Translations under genes and position numbers: made by a program
Part shown: positions 8,845 to 17,700 of the stretch, one piece after another
Position numbering within the stretch: position 1 is the stretch's first letter
Layout of the letters: every line of letters begins with the position of its first letter
From: an uncultured Sulfitobacter sp.
GTDB lineage: Bacteria; Pseudomonadota; Alphaproteobacteria; Rhodobacterales; Rhodobacteraceae
NCBI GenBank assembly: GCA_947502265.1
Contig: CANMZB010000004.1
Location: forward strand, 160,019-224,018
Reading direction: 5' to 3'
Length of the DNA: 64,000 nt
Notes under the pieces: generated by a model
Databases searched by the model: none
Told to the model about the DNA's origin: nothing
What the model saw: only the letters and a program-made list of their open reading frames with translations

Positions 8845-10337
8845 GACATGAGCCGCGACAAAAGATCAGCGGCAAATTTGGCATCTTGCGGTGCGGTTTG
8901 CATCACGGTTCCCCATTGCCTGCTGGTTTCGCTGTCTATTTTAGTTGTGGCATCAATGCCCATCTTACCCGCAAGGCCGGGCCGGGGCGAGGCGAAGTCA
9001 AGGTAATCCATCGGCGTATTCTCCAGAAGCATCACATCGCGTGCGGGGTCCATACGCGTGGCCAGCGCCCAGGCGATATCATCCCAATGTGCGGGGTTTA
9101 TATCGGCATCCACCACCACGATCATCTTGGTATAGCTGAACTGCGGCAGCATCCCCCACAGGGCCATCATCACGCGGCGGGCCTGACCGGGGTAACGCTT
9201 GTTGATGCTAACCACCGCCATTCGATAGGAGCAGGCGGCGGGTGGCAACCACAGGTCATGAATTTCCGGAATTTGCGCGCGGATGGTGGGCAAGGCAAGG
9301 CGGTTGAACACCTCACCGATGATCGCAGGTTCATCCGGAGGGCGGCCCGTGTAGGTCGACAAATAAATCGGATCACGGCGGTGGGTGATGGCGGTGATTT
9401 GCACCACCGGGAACGGTTCGGCGGGGTTATAATAACCGGTGTGGTCGCCAAACGGCCCTTCGGGAGCAAGGTCGGTTGGCGAAACCCAACCTTCCAACAC
9501 AATCTCGGCCTCGGCGGGCACCATCAGCGGCACGGTTTTGCACGCCACAAGACGTGGGCGCATCCCGTTCAAGGCCCCTGCAAAGGTCAGTTCCGACACG
9601 GTTTCCGGCAAGGGCAGCGCAGAGGACAGCAAGGTTGCAGGGTCGGCGCCCAGCACAATCGCGACCGGCGTGGCCTCGTCTTGCCGCGCCCAGCTTTGAT
9701 GGTGCACGGCACCGCCACGATGCGGCAGCCAGCGCATAATCAGCGTGTCACGCGCCAGAACCTGCGCACGGTAAACGCCCGCGTTATAGCGGTTAATGTC
9801 GCCTGCAACCGATCCATAAGGTCGCGTCACCACAACAGGCCAGGTAATCAGCGGCCCGGCATCCCCCGGCCAATGGGTTTGGATTGGCAGGGCCGACAGA
9901 TTCACATCCGCGCCCTCCAGCACCACGTCTTGCACGGGCGCTGCACGGATAACCTTTGGGCGGGTGGCCAAAGCGGCCTTTAGCATCGGCCAGCGCGACA
10001 GCGCATCGCGCAATCCATCAGGCGCAGAGGGCATACGGAGCGCTGCCAGAAACGCACCCAAATCACCCACGCGATCCAGGTTTATCCCCAGCCCCGCCGC
10101 AACCCGCGCAGGTGTGCCAAACAGGTTTACCACAACGGGTGCTGCGGCCTTGCGCCCACTGGCGAGAACCGGATGATCGAACCGCAACACTGGCCCGCCT
10201 TTTTCCAGAACCGCCTGATGAACCGCTGTCATCTGATGCTGCACGGAAACAGGATCGGGGATGCTTTGCAGCTGATCAGTTTTTGCGCACCAGTCAAGGA
10301 AGGCGCGCAAGCTGATGAATGGGGGCAAATCGCGCAC
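8841..10337 (-). CDS. ubiD: UbiD-family prenylated-FMN decarboxylase
   Basis: A 498-residue UbiD-type decarboxylase, expected to remove the carboxyl group of 3-polyprenyl-4-hydroxybenzoate in ubiquinone synthesis. Motifs visible are VTRPYGSVAGDINRYNAG, the EGPFGDHTGYYN signature around the catalytic Glu, and the late KMIVVVDADINPAHWDDIAWAL stretch that fits metal and cofactor binding. It is encoded with ubiX and is divergent from ubiT-ubiU-ubiV across a region with an Fnr-type box, which supports the ubiquinone assignment over other UbiD substrates. Start at ATG 10335-10337 gives the usual family length. Confidence 0.92.
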   Translation of the reverse strand: MRDLPPFISLRAFLDWCAKTDQLQSIPDPVSVQHQMTAVHQAVLEKGGPVLRFDHPVLASGRKAAAPVVVNLFGTPARVAAGLGINLDRVGDLGAFLAALRMPSAPDGLRDALSRWPMLKAALATRPKVIRAAPVQDVVLEGADVNLSALPIQTHWPGDAGPLITWPVVVTRPYGSVAGDINRYNAGVYRAQVLARDTLIMRWLPHRGGAVHHQSWARQDEATPVAIVLGADPATLLSSALPLPETVSELTFAGALNGMRPRLVACKTVPLMVPAEAEIVLEGWVSPTDLAPEGPFGDHTGYYNPAEPFPVVQITAITHRRDPIYLSTYTGRPPDEPAIIGEVFNRLALPTIRAQIPEIHDLWLPPAACSYRMAVVSINKRYPGQARRVMMALWGMLPQFSYTKMIVVVDADINPAHWDDIAWALATRMDPARDVMLLENTPMDYLDFASPRPGLAGKMGIDATTKIDSETSRQWGTVMQTAPQDAKFAADLLSRLMS

Positions 10338-10393
10338 TGGAATTCCTGTTCGTTGGCTTGCCTCGCGCCTATCAGGAAAAAAGCGGGCTGAAA

Positions 10394-10407
10394 CTGACGA
10401 TCGTCAA
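10394..10407. promoter_or_regulatory. Fnr/FixK-type box between ubiDX and ubiTUV
   Basis: The sequence CTGACGATCGTCAA matches the TTGA-N6-TCAA consensus of Fnr/FixK regulators at 13 of the palindromic positions, differing only in the first base. It lies in the 167-bp divergent gap between ubiD and ubiT. Oxygen-dependent control of an O2-independent ubiquinone route would make sense, and a Crp/Fnr-family gene is encoded at 14.2 kb. Whether that protein is the regulator is not shown. Confidence 0.6.
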
Positions 10408-10504
10408 TTTGCTTTTGCCGACATGGCATTAGAAGAAAATAATCCGGCTGCGGGAAAAGCCCCGCTCAGGTGTGCAGGCCCAATCGAATATTAAGGAACG
10501 TCAC

Positions 10505-11047
10505 TTGCCCCACCCCTCGGCACCGATCCCGCAGACTCCAACAGCGGTGGCCCTGCCCTTACGGCTCTTGCCGCTTGGGCCGCTCTCGCTGTCGCTGACG
10601 GCTTATTCGCGCAGTGTTGCACGCCGTCACCCCGGCCTGTTCCGCAGACTTGGCGCCTACAACCATACCCGCTTTGTGCTGGACCCGACCGACCTGCCGT
10701 TTGTCATTTGCCTTGACCCGAACGGAGGCGTGCCGCGTGTTACTTTGACCCGTGGGCAGGGTGACGGGGCCGCCCGGATTGCAGGCCCGCTTGCCGCGCT
10801 TTTGGGGATGGTACATGGCGCGTTTGACGGGGACGCTCTGTTTTTTTCTCGCGATCTGGTGATTGAGGGGGATACATCCGCCGCCCTCGCCTTGCGCAAT
10901 GCGATTGACGATGCTGAACTGGACCTTTCGCAAGAAATCACCCGGCTTTCCGGCCCGTTTGCAGCCCCCTTGCAGCGGCTTTTTGCCCTTATGGAACGCC
11001 GCAGCGGTGTCAGCTTAACACGCAGCAAGGAGGTGGACGCATGGTAA
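10505..11047 (+). CDS. ubiT: UbiT, SCP2-domain accessory factor of O2-independent ubiquinone synthesis
   Basis: A protein of about 181 residues with an SCP2 sterol-carrier-like domain (LDPNGGVPRVTLTRGQGDG, DALFFSRDLVIEGDTSAAL, LRNAIDDAELDL), matching UbiT, the lipid-binding partner of UbiU-UbiV. I prefer TTG 10505, which has an AAGGAA site eight bases upstream. An in-frame GTG at 10472 would add 11 residues but lacks a binding site. The gene overlaps ubiU by 7 bp. UbiT is needed for hydroxylation of ubiquinone precursors without oxygen, fitting the neighbouring UbiU and UbiV genes. Confidence 0.87.
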   Translation: MPHPSAPIPQTPTAVALPLRLLPLGPLSLSLTAYSRSVARRHPGLFRRLGAYNHTRFVLDPTDLPFVICLDPNGGVPRVTLTRGQGDGAARIAGPLAALLGMVHGAFDGDALFFSRDLVIEGDTSAALALRNAIDDAELDLSQEITRLSGPFAAPLQRLFALMERRSGVSLTRSKEVDAW

Positions 11048-12024
11048 TGGAAATCGTTTGCCCCGCAGGTACCCCCGCCGCAATGCGCGCCGCCGTGAGT
11101 GCAGGCGCGCATACGGTCTATTGCGGCTTTGCCGATGAAACCAACGCCCGCAACTTCCCCGGTTTGAATTTCGGCCGGAACGAGATGCGCGAAGGCATTG
11201 CTTTTGCCCATGCCCATGGCTCACAGGTTTTGATCGCCATCAACACCTTTCCCCGCGCGGGGGATGAGGGGCCTTGGCACCGCGCGGTGGCCGATGCGCA
11301 AAGCTGCGGTGCAAATGCGGTCATTCTGGCCGATATAGGCCTGCTGGATTATGCTGCACGCCATCACCCCGACTTGCGCCGCCATCTATCGGTGCAGGCA
11401 GCGGCGGCGAATGCCGATATGATCAATTTTTACGCGGATACCTTCGGAGTAAAACGCGTGGTTCTTCCGCGCGTTTTGTCCGTGCCGGAAATCGCTGCAA
11501 TCAATGCGGAAACAGCGGTCGAGACAGAGGTTTTCGTGTTCGGCGGGTTGTGTGTCATGGCCGAAGGACGGTGTTCTCTATCGTCCTATGCGACGGGTTT
11601 ATCGCCCAATATGAACGGGGTTTGTTCGCCCGCCAGCCATGTCGACTACCATAATGACAACGGCGTGCTGGATGCGCGTCTTGGTGGCTACACGATCCAC
11701 CGCGTGCAAAAAGATAAACCTGCGCCGTACCCGACCTTGTGCAAAGGCTGCTTTAGCACGACCGATAAAACCGGTCATTTGTTCGAGGATCCAGTCAGCT
11801 TGAACGCCGAACAGCTGATCCCGCAGTTGCAAAAGGCCGGAGTTACCGCATTGAAAATCGAAGGCCGGCAACGCTCGCGGTCTTATGTAGCGCAAGTGGT
11901 GCGCAACTTTCGCGCGGCGGTTGACGCGTTGGAGGCCGGTCAGCCGATGCCCGAAGGTATGTTGGCCCGGCTGTCCGAAGGCCAGGCCATGACCACCGGC
12001 GCCTACAAAAAAACATGGAGATAA
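11041..12024 (+). CDS. ubiU: UbiU, U32-peptidase-like 4Fe-4S hydroxylation subunit
   Basis: A 327-residue U32-peptidase-family protein. Cys171, Cys178, Cys195 and Cys234 (GGLCVMAEGRC, GVCSPAS, LCKGCF) have the same spacing as the four iron-sulfur ligands of E. coli UbiU, shifted by two residues. With UbiV it forms the O2-independent hydroxylase system that uses prephenate as oxygen donor in E. coli. Translation starts at ATG 11041 behind an AAGGAGGTGG site inside the ubiT end. The operon ubiT-ubiU-ubiV is tightly packed. Confidence 0.93.
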   Translation: MVMEIVCPAGTPAAMRAAVSAGAHTVYCGFADETNARNFPGLNFGRNEMREGIAFAHAHGSQVLIAINTFPRAGDEGPWHRAVADAQSCGANAVILADIGLLDYAARHHPDLRRHLSVQAAAANADMINFYADTFGVKRVVLPRVLSVPEIAAINAETAVETEVFVFGGLCVMAEGRCSLSSYATGLSPNMNGVCSPASHVDYHNDNGVLDARLGGYTIHRVQKDKPAPYPTLCKGCFSTTDKTGHLFEDPVSLNAEQLIPQLQKAGVTALKIEGRQRSRSYVAQVVRNFRAAVDALEAGQPMPEGMLARLSEGQAMTTGAYKKTWR

Positions 12025-12028
12025 GCGC

Positions 12029-12928
12029 ATGGATTTGACCGTTGGCCCCAACCAGTTCTTTTGGTCAGCCGATCGCTGGGCAGCGTTTTATGATGATCTT
12101 GCCGCAGCGCCCGTCAACCGTGTTGTTTTGGGGGAACTGGTCTGTTCCAAACGCCTGCCGTTTTTCCAGGACCGCATCCCCGATGCAATTTCTACCCTGC
12201 TGACGGCTGGCAAAGAAGTGGCGCTGACCAGCCTTGCATTGGTGACGTTGAAACGCGAACGCAAACAAACGGCGGAACTGATTGGAATGGGCGTAGAGGT
12301 CGAGGTCAACGACCTGACCGCGCTTGCACATCTGCCGCAAGGAACAGCGTTCTCGGTGGGCCCGCTGGTGAATGTTTATAATGAAGGCGCGCTGGCGTGG
12401 CTTGCCGCGCGCGGGGCCACGCGGGTTTGCCTGCCGCCGGAGTTGCCGCTCACCTCGGTTGCCACATTGGCAAAGGCAGGGGCGGATTTGAGGGTAATGA
12501 TTGAGGTGTGGGGCCATGGCCGCCTGCCGCTCGCCATCTCGGGGCGCTGCTATCACGCCCGGATGCACAACCGCACCAAGGATAACTGCCAATTTGCGTG
12601 CGAGGATGATCCTGACGGGCTAGATGTGCGCACGCTGGAGGGCCAACCCTTTTTGGCGATGAACGGTGTGCAAACCCTCTCTGACAGCTATGCCTGCGTC
12701 GCCTACCAGATTGACGCGCTACAAGATGCGGGTGTTCGCGCCCTGCGCCTTTCGCCGCAATCAAACGGGTTTGGTGCGGTTTGCGGCCTCTATCGCCAGC
12801 TTTTGGACGGGCAGAAAACCCCCGCCCAAGTGACCGATGCGATTTGCCAACTGGATGCAAACGCCCGTCTATCGGACGGTTTTTTGACCGGCGACAGGGG
12901 CGTGGACTGGTCTGGTTCACGGACCTGA
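12029..12928 (+). CDS. ubiV: UbiV, U32-peptidase-like 4Fe-4S hydroxylation subunit
   Basis: A 299-residue partner of UbiU. Cys39 plus the C-terminal trio Cys174, Cys187, Cys191 (GRCYHARMH, NCQFACEDD) reproduce the Cys-12-Cys-3-Cys spacing known for the UbiV iron-sulfur cluster. The N-terminal MDLTVGPNQFFW and LGELVCSKRLPF segments are family-typical. It starts 4 bp after ubiU stops. No peptidase activity is expected. Together with ubiT, ubiU, ubiD and ubiX this gives most of a low-oxygen ubiquinone pathway in one place. Confidence 0.93.
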   Translation: MDLTVGPNQFFWSADRWAAFYDDLAAAPVNRVVLGELVCSKRLPFFQDRIPDAISTLLTAGKEVALTSLALVTLKRERKQTAELIGMGVEVEVNDLTALAHLPQGTAFSVGPLVNVYNEGALAWLAARGATRVCLPPELPLTSVATLAKAGADLRVMIEVWGHGRLPLAISGRCYHARMHNRTKDNCQFACEDDPDGLDVRTLEGQPFLAMNGVQTLSDSYACVAYQIDALQDAGVRALRLSPQSNGFGAVCGLYRQLLDGQKTPAQVTDAICQLDANARLSDGFLTGDRGVDWSGSRT

Positions 12929-13080
12929 TGCCGCCCGACGCTGAACCTCTCCGGGTGCTATGTCCGGTTTGATCATGGCTATTGCCGCCACATCGGATTC
13001 TGTATTCCGGTCCGATCGAGGTGGCAAAGCCGGACTCGATAATAGATAATCCGGCAAGACCTTAACATAAGGAGCCTCAC

Positions 13081-13587
13081 ATGAAAATCGCATCCGTCAC
13101 CTCACCCGAGCGCGGTGGAACCGACCAGATTTTGCTTGATATCGCCGCCCGATTGCAGGCCCAAGGCCGCGCGCTGGTCGGTATTGTCAAAGATAGCGGT
13201 TATTGTAGCGGCTTTGAAAACGGGTGCGATACAAGGGTGCGGGTATTGCCCGATGGCCCGATCATCAAGATCACCCAAGATCTAGGTACGGGTTCCGATG
13301 CCTGCCGACTTGATCCCGGCGCGATTGCCCAGGCGGTGGCTTGCGTGGAGAACGGCGCGTTGCAGGACGCAGACCTGTTTATCCTCAACAAGTTCGGGCC
13401 GGAAGAGGCGGCCGGTCGTGGCTTTTGTGCAGCAATCGGGGCTGCGCTGGAACGGGGTATTCCGGTGCTGGTCGGTGTGGGCGCAGCAAACCAAGCTGCG
13501 TTTGACCAGTTTTCCGGTGAGCTGGCCACGGTCCTTGCACCGCAGCCAGAGGCAATTCTAACATGGGTGCAGGGCGCAAAGCCCTAA
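13081..13587 (+). CDS. DUF2478 family protein
   Basis: A 168-residue soluble protein of the DUF2478 type (KIASVTSPERGGTDQILLDIA at the N-terminus, DLFILNKFGPEEAAGRGF in the middle, GIPVLVGVG near the end), a nucleotide-binding-like fold often encoded near molybdenum or anaerobic respiration genes. It follows ubiV by 152 bp with its own AAGGAG site, so it may be the last gene of the same anaerobic group or separately expressed. Its stop overlaps the stop of the convergent alkB-like pseudogene by three bases. Biochemical function is unknown. Confidence 0.75.
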   Translation: MKIASVTSPERGGTDQILLDIAARLQAQGRALVGIVKDSGYCSGFENGCDTRVRVLPDGPIIKITQDLGTGSDACRLDPGAIAQAVACVENGALQDADLFILNKFGPEEAAGRGFCAAIGAALERGIPVLVGVGAANQAAFDQFSGELATVLAPQPEAILTWVQGAKP

Positions 13588-13935
13588 CCGGCACCTTTGG
13601 GCATAGGCAAGTGGCCGGTTTTATAGGGCGTCCAATCGGTGATTTCCGGATAGAACCGTTTGCGCCATACCCGTACGCCCGGGTTCAACATGCGCCGCCA
13701 CAGTAGCGGCACCATGCATTGACGGATAGCCGGTTGGCAGCAGCGACACCCCATCCGCGCCATAGAGTTGCAACAGTGAAAAGCGCCGCATCGGGTAGAT
13801 GTGATGGTCCGCGTGGCGCTGTAAGGTGGTCAGCCCGACGCCGACCCAGCCACCCACCACATAGGCCAAGCCAAGAAAAGCGGTTTGTAACGCCAGATAT
13901 TTCCGGATCGGGGGCGCCGCAGTTGGCCAAGGGCT
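13584..13935 (-). pseudogene. C-terminal remnant of an AlkB-like membrane fatty-acid hydroxylase/desaturase
   Basis: On the minus strand a frame ending near 13624 contains LTTLQRHADHHIYPMRRF and LLPTGYPSM, the third His box and following motif of alkane 1-monooxygenase-type diiron enzymes. After GYPSM the reading continues in another frame as MVPLLWRRMLNP and RKRFYPEITDW, which is the family's normal ending, so a small deletion with frameshift has occurred. An in-frame stop lies at 13936-13938 and the N-terminal two thirds, with the first two His boxes, are missing. Non-functional. Its tail overlaps the DUF2478 stop. Confidence 0.75.
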
Positions 13936-14233
13936 TTATGCGCTCCACTGCCGCCACGCCGCAATTTTACATTGCAGGAAAAATGTGGCGGCTGCGCTGA
14001 CAAAATATCCTTACGAAACAGCCGCAGATAACCCAAAAGGGATACGTCCCCTTTCCGTGTCAACGCAATTTTCAAAGCTCTGGCAGCAATTGCGCGCTGA
14101 TGCCATTGATAGCCGCCAATTTTTCTGACGAACCAAAGTTCTTTTGCCATCCAACCTGATACCATAGGTCACAGTCGACCATGGCCGCCCCGGGGCGTAG
14201 GATCACCACACCCGATTGAACCCCGAGACCCGT
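13936..14233. other. Intergenic region without a recognisable gene
   Basis: About 300 bases between the alkB-like remnant and the Crp/Fnr gene. A minus-strand frame (KIALTRKGDVSLLGYLRLF at about 13997-14070) has protein-like composition and could be the decayed upstream part of the same locus, but I cannot name it. The promoter of the Crp/Fnr gene should lie near 14150-14230. Confidence 0.25.
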
Positions 14234-14938
14234 ATGACCAATACCCATGATGTGGCCCATCCCTGCGGCAAATGCGCATTCTATAAGGAAAGCGTCTGGC
14301 AGCCCGTTGAAGCTGGCGGGATGGGCGTTTTAGCGCGTGGCTTCACCCGCAAGCCCCTGATTGCAAATCAAGTTGTTTTTGCGCAAGACACTGAAAGTCA
14401 GGGAATATTTTGCGTCTCTGCCGGTCTTGTCGCGCTGCGCACGCATAACCCCAATGGCACATCTACCTTGCTTAGACTGGCCTATCCCGGCGATGTTATC
14501 GGTTTTCGGTCTTTTCTGGCAAATGCCAAACATAAAACCGAAGCCCGCGCTTTGCTTCCCTCTCGGGTCTGCATTGTTGCGCATCGTGATGCAAATAAAG
14601 TGGTACGCGGCAATCCTGCGGTTCTGGAACGTCTCGCGGCACGCTGCATTTCCGAGATTGACACCAACCATGAACGCATCATCGCAACGGCGACGACATC
14701 CAACAAACAAAGACTTTTTGATCTATTGCAACGTTTGATGGCCACGCATGGCGAAAGGGTCAACGCCCACATGCGCATGCAGCTTCCGCTATCAAGGTCT
14801 GATTTGGCCGATCTGATCGGGGTACAGCCTGAAACCATGTCACGGCTGTTTACGCGGCTCCGGCACGACGGGGCATTTGTAGTGTCCGGTCGTGAAGTGC
14901 AAATGCCCGTTGCTTCCGGAGACCGGAACGCCGGTTAA
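14234..14938 (+). CDS. Crp/Fnr-family transcriptional regulator
   Basis: A 234-residue regulator with an N-terminal cyclic-nucleotide-binding-like barrel (about 45-130, with GIFCVSAGLVALR and LAYPGDVIGFRS) and a C-terminal HTH_Crp domain (about 160-215, with LSRSDLADLIGVQPETMSRLFTRL). The N-terminus has HPCGKCAFY, a Cys pair that could be half of an Fnr-like iron-sulfur ligand set; other Cys follow at FC and RVC, so oxygen sensing is possible but the classical four-Cys pattern is not clear. It lies beside anaerobic ubiquinone genes and an Fnr-type box. The upstream TTG at 14216 is a less likely start. Confidence 0.85.
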   Translation: MTNTHDVAHPCGKCAFYKESVWQPVEAGGMGVLARGFTRKPLIANQVVFAQDTESQGIFCVSAGLVALRTHNPNGTSTLLRLAYPGDVIGFRSFLANAKHKTEARALLPSRVCIVAHRDANKVVRGNPAVLERLAARCISEIDTNHERIIATATTSNKQRLFDLLQRLMATHGERVNAHMRMQLPLSRSDLADLIGVQPETMSRLFTRLRHDGAFVVSGREVQMPVASGDRNAG

Positions 14939-15136
14939 CCCGACGTTGACAAGGCCTTGCATCACGAAATGCTGCGCTGCATCCGGGGCCGGTTCTGAGC
15001 CATGAAGCGCACGAACGGAACGAGCCGGACGAAAACGGACATCAAAGGCGGAAAAGCCGACCTTCCTGAAAAAGTGCCAAGCCTATCAGAAGGCGTGAAT
15101 ATAATTGAAGGAACTTGGGTTTGGTTGCTGCCAAGC
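14939..15136 (+). other. Short region with a possible DUF2256-like remnant
   Basis: From ATG 15002 a frame begins MKRTNGTSRTKTDIKGG followed by KADLPEK, which resembles the start of small DUF2256 proteins, but the Cys-rich zinc-finger part that should follow is absent. If real it is a truncated relic. Nothing else is supported here. Confidence 0.2.
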
Positions 15137-16032
15137 TCAGCCTTGAGGGCTGTTGGCAGAAGCTATGTTGTGCTGGTTCATCAAGAGGCTTCCGAGTTGT
15201 TTGAACACCTCCACTCTGGCTGAACCGGGCCGCCACGCGAGGGCGACGCGACGCGGGCAGGCATCCGGAAGGCACGTCAACTGTATCTGTGTGTTACCCA
15301 CCACGCCTGCCTCTACGGCGAGGTTTGGCAATAGGGTAATCCCCAAGCCCTCGGATACCATCGCGATTAATGTGATCAGACTGGTCGCGGCAAGGCTGTC
15401 TTCAGCAGCCGCAATACGTCCCGGATAGGCCTCCAGCGCGTGACGCTGAAGACAGTGCCTCCTTTCCAGCAGCATGAGTTGCCCGCTTTGCGTCAACGCG
15501 TCGGCACCATGCGGCAAGGGCCAACCGGCAGGCGAGGCCAGTTGATAACCGTCTTCAAAAAGCGTCATGGCTTTCAAAGCGCCCGTCTCAAACGGCAAGG
15601 CGATCAGCACCAGATCGAGCCGCCCCGCATTCAACCCCTCGATCAGGCTTTCCGTCATCTCTTCGCGCAAATACACACGCAAACCGGGAAAGGCTTCGCG
15701 GATCGCGCGAAGGGCGCGGGGCAACAAATAGGGGCCGATGGTTGGTATCGACCCCAGTTTCAGGTCCTCTTCAAACGGGTTATTGTGCGCCTGCGCCATA
15801 GCCTCGATTTCGGTGGCGTCGAGCAACAGGCGTCGCGCACGTTCGGTCAGGTCTTCACCCAAGGGCGTGAGCATGACGCTGCGTCGTGTCCGTTCGATCA
15901 GTTGGACGCCTCCACTTCCTTAATCCCCGCACTCAAGGTGGGCTGCGTCACGAAACACATCTCGGCCGCGCGTGAAAAATTCAAGGTGTCTGCAACAGTG
16001 GTGAGATATCGCATTTGGCGGAGCGTTATCAC
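15137..16032 (-). pseudogene. oxyR: oxyR-like LysR regulator, frameshifted
   Basis: From GTG 16030-16032 the frame encodes a typical LysR N-terminus (ITLRQMRYLTTVADTLNFSRAAEM, FVTQPTLSAGIKEVE) and then runs into a stop. The rest, from GVQLIERTRRSVMLTPLG onward, continues in another frame to 15137 and carries the substrate-binding domain with a Cys in the OxyR-like LMLLERRHCLQRHAL segment. A small deletion of about 10 bp near 15905 explains the break. It faces a peroxiredoxin gene across an OxyR-type box, the classic oxyR-ahpC layout. As it stands the regulator is split and probably inactive. Confidence 0.8.
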
Positions 16033-16034
16033 TT

Positions 16035-16049
16035 ATAGAACCTTTCTAT
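16035..16049. promoter_or_regulatory. OxyR-type box
   Basis: ATAGAACCTTTCTAT matches the ATAG-N7-CTAT core of OxyR sites. It sits directly upstream of the oxyR-like pseudogene start and 88 bp before the peroxiredoxin start, the expected place for autoregulation and activation of the divergent gene. Confidence 0.5.
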
Positions 16050-16136
16050 TATGGTGAGTTTTTTAATAAATTTCTCCTACCTGACCCTAGCAGCTATCTT
16101 TGTCTCATCGAAACGTTGACAAGAAGGACAGCAAAC

Positions 16137-16774
16137 ATGATCGATCAAATTCAGGCCGTTGGCGCCCGTTTGAACGAAGCCGCCCCAGCATTTGACGCCC
16201 CGACAACCCACGGCCAGAGAACGCTGGAAGATTATCGTGGCTAGTGGCTGGTTCTCTTTTCGCACCCCGCCGATTTCACGCCGGTTTGCACCACAGAATT
16301 CATCGCCTTCGCCAAAAAGCAGGATGATTTCAACGCCCGCAACACCGAGCTGTTGGGGTTGTCCATCGACAGCCATTACAGCCACATCGCGTGGATGCTG
16401 AACATCAAGGAAAAATTCGGCGTCGAGATAAAATCCCGATCATTGCCGACCTCAACATGGCGGTTGCGCAGGGCTACGGGATGATCCAGCCGGGCGCATC
16501 GGATACGGCGGCGGTTCGGGCGACTTTCCTGATCGACCCTGAAGGCGTGCTGCGCGCCATGGTCTATTATCCGATGAATGCGGGACGCTCGGTTGACGAA
16601 ATCTACCGCCTCTTGGTGGCAATACAGACAGCCGATGAAAACAGCTGCGCGATGCCTGAAAACCGGACACCCGGAAATCCCGTAATTGTGTGGACTCCCG
16701 CCACGCCAGAGGCCGCAATGGTGAGGGATTCGATACCGTGGATTGGTATTTCTCGACCCGCACACTTTGTTTGA
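16137..16774 (+). pseudogene. 1-Cys (Prx6/AhpC-TSA) peroxiredoxin, broken (copy A)
   Basis: Starting at ATG 16137, 35 codons lead to an in-frame TAG at 16242 inside what should be the RGKWLVLF segment. Beyond it the frame resumes with the catalytic motif [15 protein letters not shown] second break near 16430 shifts the frame before [23 protein letters not shown], and a third near 16715 separates the normal ending VDWYFSTRTL. The gene is therefore multiply inactivated. From 16463 onward the sequence is repeated at 60.8-61.3 kb. It was probably under control of the divergent oxyR. Confidence 0.85.
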
Positions 16775-16889
16775 CGCAGGGCTTGGTCCTTGAGGCCCGC
16801 TCACCTCGACTTATTTATAAAGTGACTGCGCCGAGTAGTTCATATTGCGACAAAAAAACGTCCCATGACCACAGCATCCCAAAAGAATA
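16463..16889 (+). repeat. Inverted duplication, copy A left part
   Basis: These 427 bases recur in reverse orientation at 60843-61269 with only scattered substitutions. Together with 19270-19953 they make a 1111-bp block equal in length to copy B (60159-61269); copy A is split by the IS1595-type element. The block starts at GTTGCGCAGGGCTACGGG inside the peroxiredoxin pseudogene. Confidence 0.9.
16882..16889. repeat. Left 8-bp target-site duplication
   Basis: AAAGAATA immediately left of the IS inverted repeat; an identical AAAGAATA follows the right end at 19262-19269. The uninterrupted copy B carries this octamer once, at the same place in the dps gene. Confidence 0.9.
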
Positions 16890-17067
16890 GGGGGTGTCCG
16901 CATATTGTGTTGGTCCGCCAAGCGGACAAAGCGACACTTCCGGTGCAATCGTTCAAAAGCTGCTTTGCGGCAAAGACGGCAATCGGAGTTAAGCATCTGT
17001 ATTCACATTGAAGCCTTGCCATTTCAGCGTTACGCTTGTTTCCAATAATTGAGAAAAAATCGTCCAA

Positions 17068-17700
17068 ATGCCATCGACAGAACTGCTGATCGCGTTCTTT
17101 ATCGCGACTGCCATCTTTGCCTACATGCCCGGCCCCTCAACTCTCTACGCGGCCGCGCAAACAATCGCGCGCGGGCAACGTGCGGGCTGGTATGCGGCGC
17201 TTGGCATTCACATTGGCGGTTACGTTCATGTCCTTGCCGCAGCCCTTGGTCTTGCTGTTTTGTTCAAGGCGATCCCGGTCTTTTATATGGTCCTGAAATT
17301 CGGTGGTGCGGCCTACCTCATTTGGCTTGGCTTCAAGATGTTTACATCAAAATCACCCGTGGACATGTCCGACCTAAACGTCAGCGCGAAAAGCCCCCGC
17401 AAGGCATTTTGGGAAAGCGTTACAGTTGAGGTTCTGAACCCTAAGACCGCAATCTTCTACCTCGCGTTCTTACCGCAGTTCACCGACCCAAGCGCAAGTT
17501 CCGCAATTTGGATGCAGCTGCTCATACTTGGAACAATCGTGAACATCATGTTTTCAAGCGCCGACGCGCTTTGCGTTGTCCTCGCTGATAAGGTGACGCG
17601 CTATTTGAAAACCTCGGGCTCTGGCAGCCGCATCGCGCAGCGGTTGGGAGGCGGCATTCTTGTCGCACTTGGGCTTAGAGTTGCCCTGAGTCATCAGTGA
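17068..17700 (+). CDS. LysE/RhtB-family amino-acid exporter (IS passenger)
   Basis: A 210-residue membrane protein with about six hydrophobic segments and the N-terminal LysE signature around FAYMPGPSTLYAAAQTIARG, plus the conserved later VEVLNPKTAIFYLAFLPQF motif. Family members export amino acids or homoserine-lactone-type compounds across the inner membrane. It lies wholly inside the IS1595-type element, downstream of the left inverted repeat, and its stop overlaps the GNAT start (GTGA). It looks intact. Export of a toxic amino acid modified by the GNAT partner is an attractive guess only. Confidence 0.88.
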   Translation: MPSTELLIAFFIATAIFAYMPGPSTLYAAAQTIARGQRAGWYAALGIHIGGYVHVLAAALGLAVLFKAIPVFYMVLKFGGAAYLIWLGFKMFTSKSPVDMSDLNVSAKSPRKAFWESVTVEVLNPKTAIFYLAFLPQFTDPSASSAIWMQLLILGTIVNIMFSSADALCVVLADKVTRYLKTSGSGSRIAQRLGGGILVALGLRVALSHQ

